From the NCBI GenBank assembly GCA_017471185.1, contig JAFUVZ010000049.1:1-64000 (forward strand): a stretch of 64,000 nucleotides of DNA. The letters run 5' to 3'. Of the stretch, positions 8,662 through 18,004 are shown in pieces. The position numbers and the translations under genes were made by a program. The stretch comes from Bacteroidaceae bacterium. Its GTDB lineage: Bacteria > Bacteroidota > Bacteroidia > Bacteroidales > Bacteroidaceae. Under the pieces are notes generated by a model. The model worked only from the letters and a program-made list of their open reading frames with translations. It searched no databases and had not been told where the DNA came from. The stretch's first letter is position 1. Every line of letters begins with the position of its first letter.

Positions 8662-10030
8662 GTAGTTCTTCCACTTCGTCTGGAGTGAGCGGAATCTTCT
8701 TGCCCAGACGACGGGCGCCAGTCTCAGTAATTAGATAGTCCTCCTCATTTCGGATGCCACCGAAATCACGGTATTCCTGCACCTTATCATAATTGATGAA
8801 GTCGGCGAACTTCTTTTCCTTACCCCACAGGTCAATCAGTTCTGGGATGAAATAGATGCCAGGCTCCACCGTATGTACGAAACCAGGCTGCAGAGGAATG
8901 GCAAGACGCTGGCTCTTACGACCGAACTGCGTACTCTTAGGCTGTCCGTCATAGCCGACCCAAATCTCACCTAAATTCTCCATATCATGCACGTCGAGAC
9001 CCATCATGTGACCCAGTCCGTGAGGATAGAATAAAGCGTGGGCACCCTCATACACAGCATCATCAGCATTGCCCTTCATCAAGCCTAAGTCCTTCAAGCC
9101 TTCCACCATCACCTTGGCAGACAACTCATACACATCCATATAAGGTATGCCAGGACGCAATGCCTTCACGCTCTCCAGATGCATGGCGTTCTGAATGACA
9201 TACACATCCTTCTGTCGCTGAGAGAACTTCCTGTCGGCGGGGAAGGTAGATGACATATCACCGCAATAGCCACTCTCCACTTCAGCACCTGCATCAATCA
9301 GGAAAAGGTCGCCAGACTTTACAAGATGACCATGATAGTGGTTGTGTAAGGTTTCGCCATGTTTGGTAGCGATAGTGGGGAATGACAGCTCGCAATTATT
9401 CAAGGCGGCAACATGCTCTATCTCAGCCGCCACATCATACTCATGCATACCAGGACGCAGATATTTGATTGCGGCGATGTGCATATCAGCCGTCACATCG
9501 CAAGCCCTCTCAATCTCAACAATCTCCTCGGCAGTCTTCACATTACGCTGCTTAACTATGGCCCGGATGAAAGGAATGCTTCCGAGCTGGTCAGCAGGAG
9601 CCAGCGAGAGCCAATCATTCAGCTTTAGCTTGTGCTCAGGACGGTAAGGAGGCAGGTAATGGATCTGCTGTCCCTTAGCCATCGCCTTTTTCAGATACTC
9701 AGCTATCTGCGCATAAGGGCGTGTGTCAGAAACGCCTATGTCGGCAGCCTTCTCATGAATGGTTGGCAACACGCCAGCCCACACGATGAAGTCAATGGTA
9801 GCCTCATCGCCAAACACAATCTCCTTGTCTTCATCAATGTCGATGATGGCAGCAAGTCCAGCCTGTGAGATACCAAAGTAATAAAGGAATGACGAGTCCT
9901 GACGATAGCGGAAAGCATTGTCCTCATAATTCAGTCCCATATCATCATTGCCCAGAAAAAGCAAGATGCCAGAGCCAACGTTCTTTTTCAGCAGGGCCCT
10001 GCGCTGCACATAAGTCTCTTTCGCAAACAT
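8657..10030 (-). CDS. pepP: Xaa-Pro aminopeptidase (aminopeptidase P, M24B family)
   Basis: The 457-residue cytosolic metallopeptidase removes an N-terminal residue that precedes proline. An N-terminal AMP_N domain (to about residue 150, with NDDMGLNYEDNAFRYRQDS) precedes the pita-bread catalytic domain. Metal ligands are visible in order: DAGAEVESGYCGDMSSTFP (two Asp), the His of FYPHGLGHMMGLDVHD, the Glu of VEPGIYF and the Glu of GGIRNEEDYLIT. The gene is divergent from rpoN and has its own promoter. Its stop codon lies within a heptad repeat shared with the end of the convergent gene. Confidence 0.95.
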   Translation of the reverse strand: MFAKETYVQRRALLKKNVGSGILLFLGNDDMGLNYEDNAFRYRQDSSFLYYFGISQAGLAAIIDIDEDKEIVFGDEATIDFIVWAGVLPTIHEKAADIGVSDTRPYAQIAEYLKKAMAKGQQIHYLPPYRPEHKLKLNDWLSLAPADQLGSIPFIRAIVKQRNVKTAEEIVEIERACDVTADMHIAAIKYLRPGMHEYDVAAEIEHVAALNNCELSFPTIATKHGETLHNHYHGHLVKSGDLFLIDAGAEVESGYCGDMSSTFPADRKFSQRQKDVYVIQNAMHLESVKALRPGIPYMDVYELSAKVMVEGLKDLGLMKGNADDAVYEGAHALFYPHGLGHMMGLDVHDMENLGEIWVGYDGQPKSTQFGRKSQRLAIPLQPGFVHTVEPGIYFIPELIDLWGKEKKFADFINYDKVQEYRDFGGIRNEEDYLITETGARRLGKKIPLTPDEVEELR

Positions 10031-10083
10031 ATCAATTGAGTTTTTTTAGTTTGTCAGTTTATAAGTTTATCCTTCAAGATGAG

Positions 10084-10116
10084 CAAAGATACACTTTTTA
10101 TTCTTATTTTTGCAAA
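10084..10116 (-). promoter_or_regulatory. Promoter of pepP, overlapping the rpoN promoter
   Basis: On the minus strand TTTG (10113-10116) is followed after 21 nt by TATCTTTG (10084-10091), a full match to the Bacteroidetes consensus. It lies 53 nt ahead of the pepP start codon. Confidence 0.75.
10105..10112 (+). promoter_or_regulatory. -7 element for rpoN
   Basis: TATTTTTG matches TAnnTTTG and ends 26 nt ahead of the chosen rpoN start. No TTTG is found at the expected upstream distance. The element lies inside the pepP promoter, so the two divergent promoters overlap. Confidence 0.5.
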
Positions 10117-10138
10117 GGATTTAGATAAACTTGTAATT

Positions 10139-11620
10139 ATGGCTCAAAACTCCAGACAGATTCAGGTACAGTCGCAGCAACAAGTGCAGACACTTTCACC
10201 CATGCAGATCATGGCGGTGAAACTGCTGGAACTGCCTACTATTGAACTGGAAGACCGCGTGAAAGCTGAACTGCTCGACAATCCTGCGCTGGAAGAAGGC
10301 AAGGAGGAGACTGCGGAAAACGTGGCTGACGAACTCTCAAACATGGAGGATGAGGGCGACACCAGCTATGATGCCCTGGATGATTACCGCAATGACGACG
10401 ACATACCCGACTACCGCCTCCAGGAACACAACTACAGCCGGAAGGAGCAGATGGAAGAGATTCCGTTCAGCGACACCACTTCGTTCTATGAGAGCTTGAA
10501 GGACCAGCTGGGCGAGCATGATATGGACGAACATCAGCGACAACTGGCGGAGTATCTGATCGGGTCGCTTGACGATGACGGCTTGCTGCGTAAGCCTATC
10601 GGCACTATCGCTGACGAGCTGCTTATTTATATAGGTGTGGAAACAAACGTGGAAGAGCTGGAACAGACGCTTCAGATTATCCAACAGTTTGAACCTGCCG
10701 GCATCGGCGCTCGAGACCTGCAAGAATGCCTGCTACTGCAGATTCAGCGCAAGGGCATAACGGAAGAAGGAAGGAAAGACAAGTGGCTCGCTCTGGAGGA
10801 GCGGATTATACGCGAGTTTTATAAGGATTTCACTACCAAACATTGGGACAGGCTTTGCCAGCAGCTGGAGGTGAGTGAGGCAGACTGCCAGCATGCCATC
10901 AAGGAGATAACCCGTCTGAATCCTCGCCCTGGTGCATCGATGGGTGAGACGATAGGCAAAAACATGCAGCAAATAACACCCGACTTCATCGTGGAGACCG
11001 ATGATGAAGGAAACGTGTCATTCAGCCTCAACAACCCGAATCTGCCTGAACTGCGTCTGAACCAGGAATTCAGACAGCAGCTGAGGGAGCAAGCGGAAGG
11101 TAACCCCAAGCAGACACGTGAGCAGAAAGAGGCAGCCCTCTTCCTGAAGCAGAAGATTGACGCAGCACAAGGCTTCATCGACGCCATCAGGCAGCGTCAG
11201 AACACCATGACCAGTGTCATGAAGGCTATCATCGAACTGCAGATGCCGTTCTTCCGGGAAGGCGATGATACCTTGCTCAGACCTATGATATTGAAAGACA
11301 TCGCTGAGCGGACACATCTGGACATCTCGACCGTATCGAGGGTATGCAACAGCAAGTATGCCCAGACCAACTTCGGCATCTTCCCCCTGCGATATTTCTT
11401 CACGGAAGGATATACACGACAGGACGGCGAGGAGATGTCATCCAGAGAGGTTAAACGGCTGCTCAAGGAGGTGATTGACCAAGAAGACAAAGCCAATCCG
11501 CTCACTGACGATGAGCTGACCAAGCTCATGGATCAGAAAGGATATCCGATGGCAAGGCGTACCGTTGCGAAATACCGTTCGCAGCTGAACATTCCGATAG
11601 CAAGAATGAGAAAGGAATAA
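10139..11620 (+). CDS. rpoN: RNA polymerase sigma-54 factor
   Basis: This 493-residue sigma factor directs RNA polymerase to -24/-12 promoters and needs an AAA+ activator. Region I is the Gln/Leu-rich N-terminus (QSQQQVQTLSPMQIMAVKLLELP). An acidic stretch follows at about 65-110, then the core-binding domain, and the C-terminal RpoN box ARRTVAKYR with final IARMRKE. The start MAQNSRQ is preferred over an in-frame ATG 60 nt upstream, because the upstream codons overlap the promoter and do not resemble the family. A matching activator is encoded at 53878-55269. A PAP2 gene begins 4 nt after the stop. Confidence 0.97.
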   Translation: MAQNSRQIQVQSQQQVQTLSPMQIMAVKLLELPTIELEDRVKAELLDNPALEEGKEETAENVADELSNMEDEGDTSYDALDDYRNDDDIPDYRLQEHNYSRKEQMEEIPFSDTTSFYESLKDQLGEHDMDEHQRQLAEYLIGSLDDDGLLRKPIGTIADELLIYIGVETNVEELEQTLQIIQQFEPAGIGARDLQECLLLQIQRKGITEEGRKDKWLALEERIIREFYKDFTTKHWDRLCQQLEVSEADCQHAIKEITRLNPRPGASMGETIGKNMQQITPDFIVETDDEGNVSFSLNNPNLPELRLNQEFRQQLREQAEGNPKQTREQKEAALFLKQKIDAAQGFIDAIRQRQNTMTSVMKAIIELQMPFFREGDDTLLRPMILKDIAERTHLDISTVSRVCNSKYAQTNFGIFPLRYFFTEGYTRQDGEEMSSREVKRLLKEVIDQEDKANPLTDDELTKLMDQKGYPMARRTVAKYRSQLNIPIARMRKE

Positions 11621-11624
11621 TTAT

Positions 11625-12278
11625 ATGGAAAAGACTGACATGATACTGAAGCGCATCGCAAGGGTGATATCGGCGTTCTTCTCGCCATACTATATAGCCT
11701 TTGTGTCATTCCTCATTCTGTTTATCTTCTCCTACCTGCGCATCATGCCCCTGCAATACAAGTTCATTGTGCTGGGCGTGGTGTATGGATTCACCATCCT
11801 CATCCCGCAGCTTACCATATTCATCTTCCGCAAGATGAACGGATATACAGTTGACGACATGGCACAACGCAAGCAACGTTACGTGTCATTGTTCCTATAC
11901 CTTATCTCATACGTGTTCTGCCTCATCATCATGCGCAGGCTCAGCATTCCGTGGTACATGACTGGCATCATCTTCACCGTACTCATCCTAATGACCGCCT
12001 GCCTGATACTGAACCTGCGGTGGCGTATCAGCGAACACATGGCGGGTGCAGGAGCCACCATAGGCGGACTGGTGGCTTTCAGTATGCTCTTCGGCTATAA
12101 TCCGCTGTGGTGGCTTTGCATCCTAATCTTGGTGACTGGCATCGTAGGCTCAGCCCGCATAGTGCTCGGTCACCATTCGCTGGGCGAAATACTGGCAGGT
12201 TTCATAGTGGGAATAGCCAGCTCTTTCATGGTGCTGCATCCCTTTTATAACGATTTACTTCGATTTCTGCTCTTTTAA
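11625..12278 (+). CDS. PAP2-family membrane protein
   Basis: This 217-residue integral membrane protein has about six hydrophobic segments. The C-terminal motif ARIVLGHHSLGEILAGF corresponds to the third phosphatase motif of PAP2 enzymes (Arg, five residues, His). The usual catalytic-site Asp is Glu here, and the second motif reads SEHMAGAGA instead of PSGH. It is probably a lipid phosphatase or a related membrane protein; loss of consensus residues makes enzymatic activity uncertain. It starts 4 nt after rpoN, suggesting cotranscription. Confidence 0.75.
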   Translation: MEKTDMILKRIARVISAFFSPYYIAFVSFLILFIFSYLRIMPLQYKFIVLGVVYGFTILIPQLTIFIFRKMNGYTVDDMAQRKQRYVSLFLYLISYVFCLIIMRRLSIPWYMTGIIFTVLILMTACLILNLRWRISEHMAGAGATIGGLVAFSMLFGYNPLWWLCILILVTGIVGSARIVLGHHSLGEILAGFIVGIASSFMVLHPFYNDLLRFLLF

Positions 12279-12289
12279 ATTGAAAAATA

Positions 12290-12321
12290 TTTGCACATAA
12301 CCGCTTTTTATGATATATTTG
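12290..12321 (+). promoter_or_regulatory. Promoter of the gcvH-purE-ispG operon
   Basis: TTTG at 12290-12293, a 20-nt spacer and TATATTTG at 12314-12321 match the Bacteroidetes sigma-A consensus exactly. The expected start point lies about 30 nt ahead of gcvH. Confidence 0.8.
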
Positions 12322-12358
12322 CGAAATGCAATTTGTATAACCTAATAAAATTAATGAT

Positions 12359-12739
12359 ATGAATTTCCCTGAAAACATCAAGTACACCAGCGAACATGAA
12401 TGGATTCGCGTGGAGGGTGACACTGCTTACGTAGGCATCACTGACTATGCCCAGGACCAGCTTGGCGACATTGTGTTCATTGACATACAGGCTGTTGGCG
12501 AAACGCTGGAAGCTGGTGAGGTATTTGGCACCATTGAAGTGGTAAAGACCATTTCAGACATCTTTATGCCTGTGGGCGGCGAAGTTCTGGAGCAGAACCC
12601 AGCTCTGGAAGACCAGCCTGAATTAGTGAATAAAGATCCGTATGGCGAGGGTTGGCTCATCAAGATCAAGCCTGATGCAACAGCTGACTATGACTCCCTA
12701 CTGGACGCTGAAAGATACAAGAAATTAATTAACTTATAA
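12359..12739 (+). CDS. gcvH: Glycine cleavage system H protein
   Basis: This 126-residue lipoyl carrier shuttles the aminomethyl group between the P, T and L proteins of glycine cleavage. Typical landmarks are SEHEWIRVEGDTAYVGITDYAQ, the lipoylation site Lys63 in EVVKTISD, and the C-terminal GEGWLIKIKP. Its length is usual for the family. The other glycine cleavage genes are not in this window. It heads an operon with purE (3 nt between genes) and ispG. Confidence 0.97.
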   Translation: MNFPENIKYTSEHEWIRVEGDTAYVGITDYAQDQLGDIVFIDIQAVGETLEAGEVFGTIEVVKTISDIFMPVGGEVLEQNPALEDQPELVNKDPYGEGWLIKIKPDATADYDSLLDAERYKKLINL

Positions 12740-12742
12740 TCT

Positions 12743-13261
12743 ATGAATCATATGAAAGCATTGGTAAGTATCGTGATGGGCAGCATCAGTGACCTGCCCG
12801 TAATGGAGAAAGCTGCCGATTTCCTAAATGAACTGGAAATTCCTTTTGAAATGTGCACGCTCTCCGCTCACCGCACTCCAGGTGCCGTGGCTGAGTTCGC
12901 GCAGCAGGCAAAGGGACGTGGCATACAGATTATCATCGCAGGAGCCGGTATGGCTGCCGCCCTGCCTGGTGTCATCGCAGCACACACCACGCTGCCAGTC
13001 ATCGGTGTGCCAATCAACAGCGGTGCCCTGATGGGTGTTGATGCACTCTACTCTATGGTACAGATGCCTCCCGGCGTTCCTGTAGCCACGATGGCTGTTA
13101 ACGGTGGACAGAACGCTGCTCTCTTTGCAGCTGGAGTGTTAGCTCTGACTGACGCCAAACTGGCTGGCAAGCTGGATGACTACAAAAAGAAATCAGCCGC
13201 AAAGGTAACACAGGCCAACGAGGTGCTGGGTAACGTTAAATATGATTTCAGAGTCATCTGA
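12743..13261 (+). CDS. purE: N5-carboxyaminoimidazole ribonucleotide mutase
   Basis: This 172-residue protein catalyses the N5-CAIR to CAIR step of purine synthesis. The class I signature is clear: MGSISDLPVMEKAADFL, then SAHRTP, GAGMAAALPGVIA and the conserved VPINSGALMGVDALYSMVQMP. Two starts three codons apart (MNHMKAL) are possible. The stop codon TGA shares its last base with the ispG start codon (TGATG), so translation of ispG is probably coupled. Confidence 0.97.
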   Translation: MNHMKALVSIVMGSISDLPVMEKAADFLNELEIPFEMCTLSAHRTPGAVAEFAQQAKGRGIQIIIAGAGMAAALPGVIAAHTTLPVIGVPINSGALMGVDALYSMVQMPPGVPVATMAVNGGQNAALFAAGVLALTDAKLAGKLDDYKKKSAAKVTQANEVLGNVKYDFRVI

Positions 13262-15093
13262 TGAACCTGTTCAACTATCAACGTCGCAAGACCAGCATTG
13301 TGAATATAGGAGCCACCCCTTTGGGCGGCTCTTATCCTATACGCCTACAGAGCATGACCAACACTTCGACCCGTGACACCGAAGCCTGTGTAGCTCAAGT
13401 GAAACGCATCGTGGAGGCTGGGGGTGAATACGTGCGCCTCACCACGCAAGGTGTGGCGGAGGCTGAGAACATTCGTAACATCAACGGTGCCCTACGCAAG
13501 GATGGATGCATGGTACCACTCGTGGCTGACGTGCATTTTAACCCTGCTGTGGCTGACGTGGCTGCTCTGTATGCGGAAAAGGTACGCATCAACCCCGGCA
13601 ACTATGTGGATCCTGCCCGCAAATTTAATCAATTGGAATACACGGATAAGGAATATGCAGAAGAGCTACAACGCCTGCGTAAGCGATTCGTTCAGTTCCT
13701 CAACATCTGTAAGGAGCAGCATACCGCCATCCGATTAGGAGTGAATCACGGTTCGCTTTCAGACCGTATTATGTCTCGCTATGGTGACACGCCAGAAGGT
13801 ATGGTGGAGTCTTGCATGGAATACCTGCGTATCTGTGTGGAGGAAGCGTTTACGGATGTGGTGATCTCCATCAAGGCATCCAACGCATCCGTGATGGTAA
13901 GGACCGTCAGGCTGCTGGTGGACGTGATGAACCGCGAGGGGATGGATTTCCCTTTGCACTTAGGCGTTACCGAAGCTGGAGAAGGAGAAGACGGACGCAT
14001 CAAGTCGGCATTAGGCATCGGAGCCTTGCTTGCTGACGGCTATGGCGACACCATCAGGGTATCACTCAGCGAGGCTCCAGAAGCGGAAATTCCCGTTGCC
14101 AAGAAACTGCGTGACTATATCGTGGCAAGGCAGATACATCTGCCCATCGAGGCTCAGGCAGCACCAGCGTTCGACTATCTGCATCCCTCACGCCGTGAGA
14201 CCATTGTGGTTCGCAACATCGGTGGCGACCAGGTGCCTGTGGTCATTGCCGCACGTTTCAACGGCAATATGGAGTTCAATCCCGATTTCCTACCCGACTA
14301 TGTGTACGTGGGCAGGAATCTCCCAGCGGAAAGGCGTGAAGGCATACAATACATCGTTGACGCTGATGCCTGGACTGGAGAGCCTGACACCTGGCCCGCC
14401 TACAAACCAGACCTCCTGCCGTTTATCAGCATGAATCCAGCCCCATTGAAGTTCCTCTTCGTCACCTATAACCTGCTGAACGAGGAGACAATGACTTGCC
14501 TGAAGTATCATCCCGAGGTGGTGGTCATCAGCCAGAGCAACCACATCAACCGTGTGGGTGAGCAACGTGCCGTTGCCCATAAGCTGATGCTGAACGGACT
14601 GAAGAATCCTTTGGTATTCATCCAACATTATGCGGAGCAGGAAACGGAAGGGCTTCAGATACGAGCTGCCGCAGATATGGGACCTCTGATTTTCGACGGG
14701 TTCTGCGACGGCATCATGCTCTTCAACAATAACCGGCTTGATGACGCGTTGGTTGACCAGACCGCCTTCAGCATCCTACAGGCAGGCCGTCTGCGTATGG
14801 TCAAGACAGAATATATCTCTTGCCCAGGCTGCGGACGCACGCTCTACAATCTGGAAGAGACCATCGCCCGCATCAAAGCCGCGACCACACATCTGAAAGG
14901 TCTCAAGATTGGTATCATGGGCTGCATCGTGAATGGTCCTGGAGAGATGGCTGACGCAGACTATGGATATGTGGGAGCAGGCAGAGGGAAGGTAAGCCTG
15001 TATAAGCAAAAACAATGTATTGAGAAGAACATCCCCGAAGAAGAAGCGGTGGAGCGTCTGCTCAAGTTCATTGAAGAAGACCGGAAAGGTTGA
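13261..15093 (+). CDS. ispG: 4-hydroxy-3-methylbut-2-enyl diphosphate synthase
   Basis: This 610-residue iron-sulfur enzyme makes HMBPP in the non-mevalonate isoprenoid pathway. It is the long form with a middle insertion, seen in Bacteroidetes, Chlamydiae and plants; the bacterial short form is about 370 residues. The N-terminal TIM-barrel part contains GSYPIRLQSMTNTSTRD. The C-terminal part has the cluster ligands in SCPGCGRTLYNLEET and MGCIVNGPGEMADADYGYVG. The start overlaps the purE stop by one base. A bidirectional hairpin terminator follows. Confidence 0.97.
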   Translation: MNLFNYQRRKTSIVNIGATPLGGSYPIRLQSMTNTSTRDTEACVAQVKRIVEAGGEYVRLTTQGVAEAENIRNINGALRKDGCMVPLVADVHFNPAVADVAALYAEKVRINPGNYVDPARKFNQLEYTDKEYAEELQRLRKRFVQFLNICKEQHTAIRLGVNHGSLSDRIMSRYGDTPEGMVESCMEYLRICVEEAFTDVVISIKASNASVMVRTVRLLVDVMNREGMDFPLHLGVTEAGEGEDGRIKSALGIGALLADGYGDTIRVSLSEAPEAEIPVAKKLRDYIVARQIHLPIEAQAAPAFDYLHPSRRETIVVRNIGGDQVPVVIAARFNGNMEFNPDFLPDYVYVGRNLPAERREGIQYIVDADAWTGEPDTWPAYKPDLLPFISMNPAPLKFLFVTYNLLNEETMTCLKYHPEVVVISQSNHINRVGEQRAVAHKLMLNGLKNPLVFIQHYAEQETEGLQIRAAADMGPLIFDGFCDGIMLFNNNRLDDALVDQTAFSILQAGRLRMVKTEYISCPGCGRTLYNLEETIARIKAATTHLKGLKIGIMGCIVNGPGEMADADYGYVGAGRGKVSLYKQKQCIEKNIPEEEAVERLLKFIEEDRKG

Positions 15094-15107
15094 ATCACGT
15101 ACAAAAG

Positions 15108-15157
15108 ACGATGCCCCCATGAAGCGTTTTAACTTGCTTGGGGGCATCGTTTTATTA
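15108..15157. terminator. Bidirectional terminator between ispG and S41 protease
   Basis: An 11-bp perfect stem (ACGATGCCCCC at 15108-15118 with 15140-15150) encloses a shorter AAGC/GCTT stem and is followed by TTTTATT. Upstream A residues give a partial T run on the other strand. Confidence 0.88.
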
Positions 15158-16825
15158 TACAGGAGCTGAAAGCATCTTATGATAGCGAGGGAGGTCAGTA
15201 AGTATCTTCTTCGCTTCAGCCAGATCGGGATCATCCTTCAGCTGCTCGATGATGCTGCCTTTCTGATAATAGAAACGTTTCATGATTTCTGTAGAGATAA
15301 GCATCTTGATATCCTTGGAAAAATGGTCGAGGTCGCGATCCAAGTTATGCTGCAGCTTCTTCTCTAACGCCTCGAACTCAGCCTCCGCATCCTGCTTGTA
15401 CCCTTCAAATTCAGCCATAGTTTTCAGGTCTTTCAGTAATCTTTCGCTCTGCTGGTCATATTTGAAGTTGGCAGCCTTCACCTTCTCCTTAAACTCCTCA
15501 TAGTCCTTGTCAGAAAGCTTGAACTCAGCTGGTGCAGCTATGCTCTTATGCTTCACGCAGAAATCGGTCGCATAGTCGAAGATCAGATTATCGCGAGTCA
15601 GGTAATACACGATATTGGGTGTCTGTTCATGCTCCACCACGATATCTGGGCTTACGCCACCACCATCGCGCACTTCACGTCCTATAGCCGTATGGAAGAC
15701 GGTAGTCAGGCTGTCCGGAATACGCCCCACACTTCCGTCAGCATTACGATGAGAATAATCTATCGCCTGCACGCAACGTCCACTTGGAATATAATATTTT
15801 GAGGTAGTGAGCTTAATTGTACCTCCATAAGGTAACGGACGTGTGGCCTGCACCAAACCTTTGCCATAGGTGCGTGTGCCCACGATTACCGCACGGTCGA
15901 GATCCTGCAACGAGCCAGCCAGAATCTCAGAAGATGAAGCAGTACCGCTGTTTACCAACACTGCGATTGGTATATCCAGGTCCAACGGTTCACGCAGCGT
16001 CTTATAAGTCTCGCTCGCCTGACGCGTCTTACCACGGGTAGTCACCAATGTCTGACCTTTAGGCACAAAGAAATTGGCAATCTCAATCGCCTCATCCAGC
16101 AAGCCGCCGCCATTACCACGCAAGTCGATGACCAGAGAAGTAGCCCCTTGGCTCTTGAGTTCCTGGAATACGCGCTTAAATTCTTTAGAGGGATTGCCAG
16201 AGAAAGTGCTTAGGTTGATATATCCGACACCGTCATCCAGTTTAGCATAATAGGGGATGAGCGGCAATTCAATATAACGGCGTACGATGTTAAACGTGAG
16301 ATTATTATTCTCGCCAGGGCGTTCTACCTTTAGGGTAAAAGAAGTACCTGCTTCACCACGCAGCATCTCGCTAACCTGCTGGTTATCCTTGCCTAATAGG
16401 TCTTGTCCATCAAGCTCCAGCAGGATATCCCCAGCCTTCAGCCCTACTTCTGCTGCAGGCATCCCCTCATAAGGCTCCGAAATCACAGAACGCTTCAGAT
16501 TCTCGTTCCAAGTAATGACAGATCCAATACCACCATACTTGTTACGAAGCATCTGCTCCAGTTCATCCCGATCGTCCTCAGGATAATACACGGTATAGGG
16601 GTCAAGCGAGTAGAGCATATTGTCAATGCCCTCACGGATAGTCTTGTCGGGATTCAAAGTATCCACATAAAACATATCGAGCTCCTTGACAATAGAGTTA
16701 AAGATATCCAGGTTCTTGGCAATCTGGAAATCACGGCTCTCGCCCTTGTCAAAGCCCCATAACGACATAACAGCCACTACAGATAACAGCATGGCTACCG
16801 AATGCCAACTTTTCAACTTCTTCAT
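15155..16825 (-). CDS. S41-family carboxyl-terminal processing peptidase
   Basis: This 556-residue serine protease is of the CtpA/Prc type and is anchored or exported by an N-terminal hydrophobic segment (residues 8-24). A PDZ domain (GGIGSVITW, PAAEVGLKAGDILLELDG) precedes the catalytic domain. The nucleophile region is NSGTASSSEILAGSLQD and the catalytic Lys lies in TRTYGKGLVQ; DLRGNGGGLLDEAIEIAN is conserved. A helical C-terminal extension (about 420-540) is usual in Bacteroidetes members. It overlaps the upstream PfkB gene by 4 nt (ATGA), so the two are cotranscribed. The substrates are unknown. Confidence 0.93.
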   Translation of the reverse strand: MKKLKSWHSVAMLLSVVAVMSLWGFDKGESRDFQIAKNLDIFNSIVKELDMFYVDTLNPDKTIREGIDNMLYSLDPYTVYYPEDDRDELEQMLRNKYGGIGSVITWNENLKRSVISEPYEGMPAAEVGLKAGDILLELDGQDLLGKDNQQVSEMLRGEAGTSFTLKVERPGENNNLTFNIVRRYIELPLIPYYAKLDDGVGYINLSTFSGNPSKEFKRVFQELKSQGATSLVIDLRGNGGGLLDEAIEIANFFVPKGQTLVTTRGKTRQASETYKTLREPLDLDIPIAVLVNSGTASSSEILAGSLQDLDRAVIVGTRTYGKGLVQATRPLPYGGTIKLTTSKYYIPSGRCVQAIDYSHRNADGSVGRIPDSLTTVFHTAIGREVRDGGGVSPDIVVEHEQTPNIVYYLTRDNLIFDYATDFCVKHKSIAAPAEFKLSDKDYEEFKEKVKAANFKYDQQSERLLKDLKTMAEFEGYKQDAEAEFEALEKKLQHNLDRDLDHFSKDIKMLISTEIMKRFYYQKGSIIEQLKDDPDLAEAKKILTDLPRYHKMLSAPV

Positions 16826-17799
16826 ATTCTTGCAATTTTATGTTTGATTTCAACCCATGTTTCTTCTGGTAGTTCGGTACCAACTACCTGCACCACTTCA
16901 GCCCCCACTATAGAGCCAATCTGTGCGCATTGCTCCAGACTATAGCCAGCCACCATACCATAAAGGAATCCGGCAGCGAAATAATCACCTGCGCCCGTAG
17001 TATCCACACAGACAGCCGGCAGAGCAGACACTTTGATAGTTTCATGTCTGGTAGAGACCAGCGAACCTTCAGCCCCAATTTTCACAACAGCTATATCACA
17101 CCAACGAGCAATCTGGCTGACGGCCTCATCAGGCTCAAGTCCTGTGAAAGCCTTTGCCTCCTCCTCATTAGCGAAAACGACATCAACATATTTCTCCACC
17201 AGATAGGCGAAGAAATCAAAATCCTCACGCACGATATTATAACTCGCCAGATCAAGGCAAATCTTCACTCCTGCTTGCTTAGCTAACTCCATCGCACGAC
17301 TAATCAAAGCATGGTTCTGAACCAGATATCCTTCTATAAATAAATAGGAGTATCCTTCAAACAGGTCTATCGTCAGTTCATCAGCAGACAACGACAACGC
17401 AGCACCCAGATAAGTACCAAAAGTACGCTCTCCATCAGCAGATATAAATGTAGAAGCCACTCCTGATGGCAAAGTTTCAGAAACGAACAAATGTCCTTCC
17501 GTACCTCTTTCCACCAGACTCTTACGGCAGAATTCCCCATAAAAGTCCTTTCCAATCTTTCCAATGAAGCCTGTGTCTGCACCAAGGTAATTGAGCGTAC
17601 GTATGGCATTCCCAGCCGAACCGCCTGTAGAAAGATGAGTTTGCATTTTATTGAAATATTCATTAATCTTCAGCAGTTTATTTTCGTCAATGAGCGTCAT
17701 ACTTCCCTTAGGCAGAGCCATTTGCGCTAGGATATCATCGTCATCAAGTCTAACCAGCACATCTACCAGCGCATTGCCCATTCCAATTATTTTTTCCAT
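16822..17799 (-). CDS. PfkB-family sugar or nucleoside kinase (adenosine-kinase-like)
   Basis: This 325-residue ribokinase-fold enzyme has the N-terminal signature STGGSAGNAIRTLNYLGADTGFIGKIG and the C-terminal active-site motif CVDTTGAGDYFAAGFLYG, with the catalytic Asp. Similarity is closest to the adenosine-kinase-like branch, but the phosphate acceptor cannot be decided. The start MEKIIGMGNALVD is chosen over a codon 39 nt upstream, because a TATCTTTG promoter element overlaps the longer reading frame. The S41 protease gene overlaps its 3' end. Confidence 0.9.
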   Translation of the reverse strand: MEKIIGMGNALVDVLVRLDDDDILAQMALPKGSMTLIDENKLLKINEYFNKMQTHLSTGGSAGNAIRTLNYLGADTGFIGKIGKDFYGEFCRKSLVERGTEGHLFVSETLPSGVASTFISADGERTFGTYLGAALSLSADELTIDLFEGYSYLFIEGYLVQNHALISRAMELAKQAGVKICLDLASYNIVREDFDFFAYLVEKYVDVVFANEEEAKAFTGLEPDEAVSQIARWCDIAVVKIGAEGSLVSTRHETIKVSALPAVCVDTTGAGDYFAAGFLYGMVAGYSLEQCAQIGSIVGAEVVQVVGTELPEETWVEIKHKIARI

Positions 17800-17817
17800 T
17801 TGAGATAATTTTTTTTG

Positions 17818-17825
17818 CAAAGATA
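17818..17825 (-). promoter_or_regulatory. -7 element for the PfkB kinase-S41 protease operon
   Basis: TATCTTTG on the minus strand ends 18 nt ahead of the chosen start codon, implying a short leader. No TTTG at normal spacing was found. Confidence 0.5.
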
Positions 17826-17889
17826 TTGCATATTTCAAAATATCCTATTAATTTTGCACCGCATTTAAGAGATTTAAACATAAAAAAAT

Positions 17890-17963
17890 TCTTCCTTAGC
17901 TCAGTCGGTTAGAGCATCTGACTGTTAATCAGAGGGTCCTTGGTTCAAGTCCAAGAGGAAGAG
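17890..17963 (+). tRNA. tRNA-Asn (GTT), copy 1
   Basis: The cloverleaf is complete: acceptor TCTTCCT/AGGAAGA, D stem GCTC/GAGC, anticodon stem TCTGA/TCAGA with loop CTGTTAA (anticodon GTT), T stem CTTGG/CCAAG and discriminator G. CCA is not encoded. Copy 2 follows after 41 nt. Confidence 0.97.
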
Positions 17964-18004
17964 CGAAGCATAAAGCTTTTGTATTATACATTTATTGAAA
18001 TTAT

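Noticed and set aside
11625..12278. PAP2-like gene as a broken gene
   Set aside because: The frame is full length with normal membrane segments; altered motifs are more likely a divergent subfamily.
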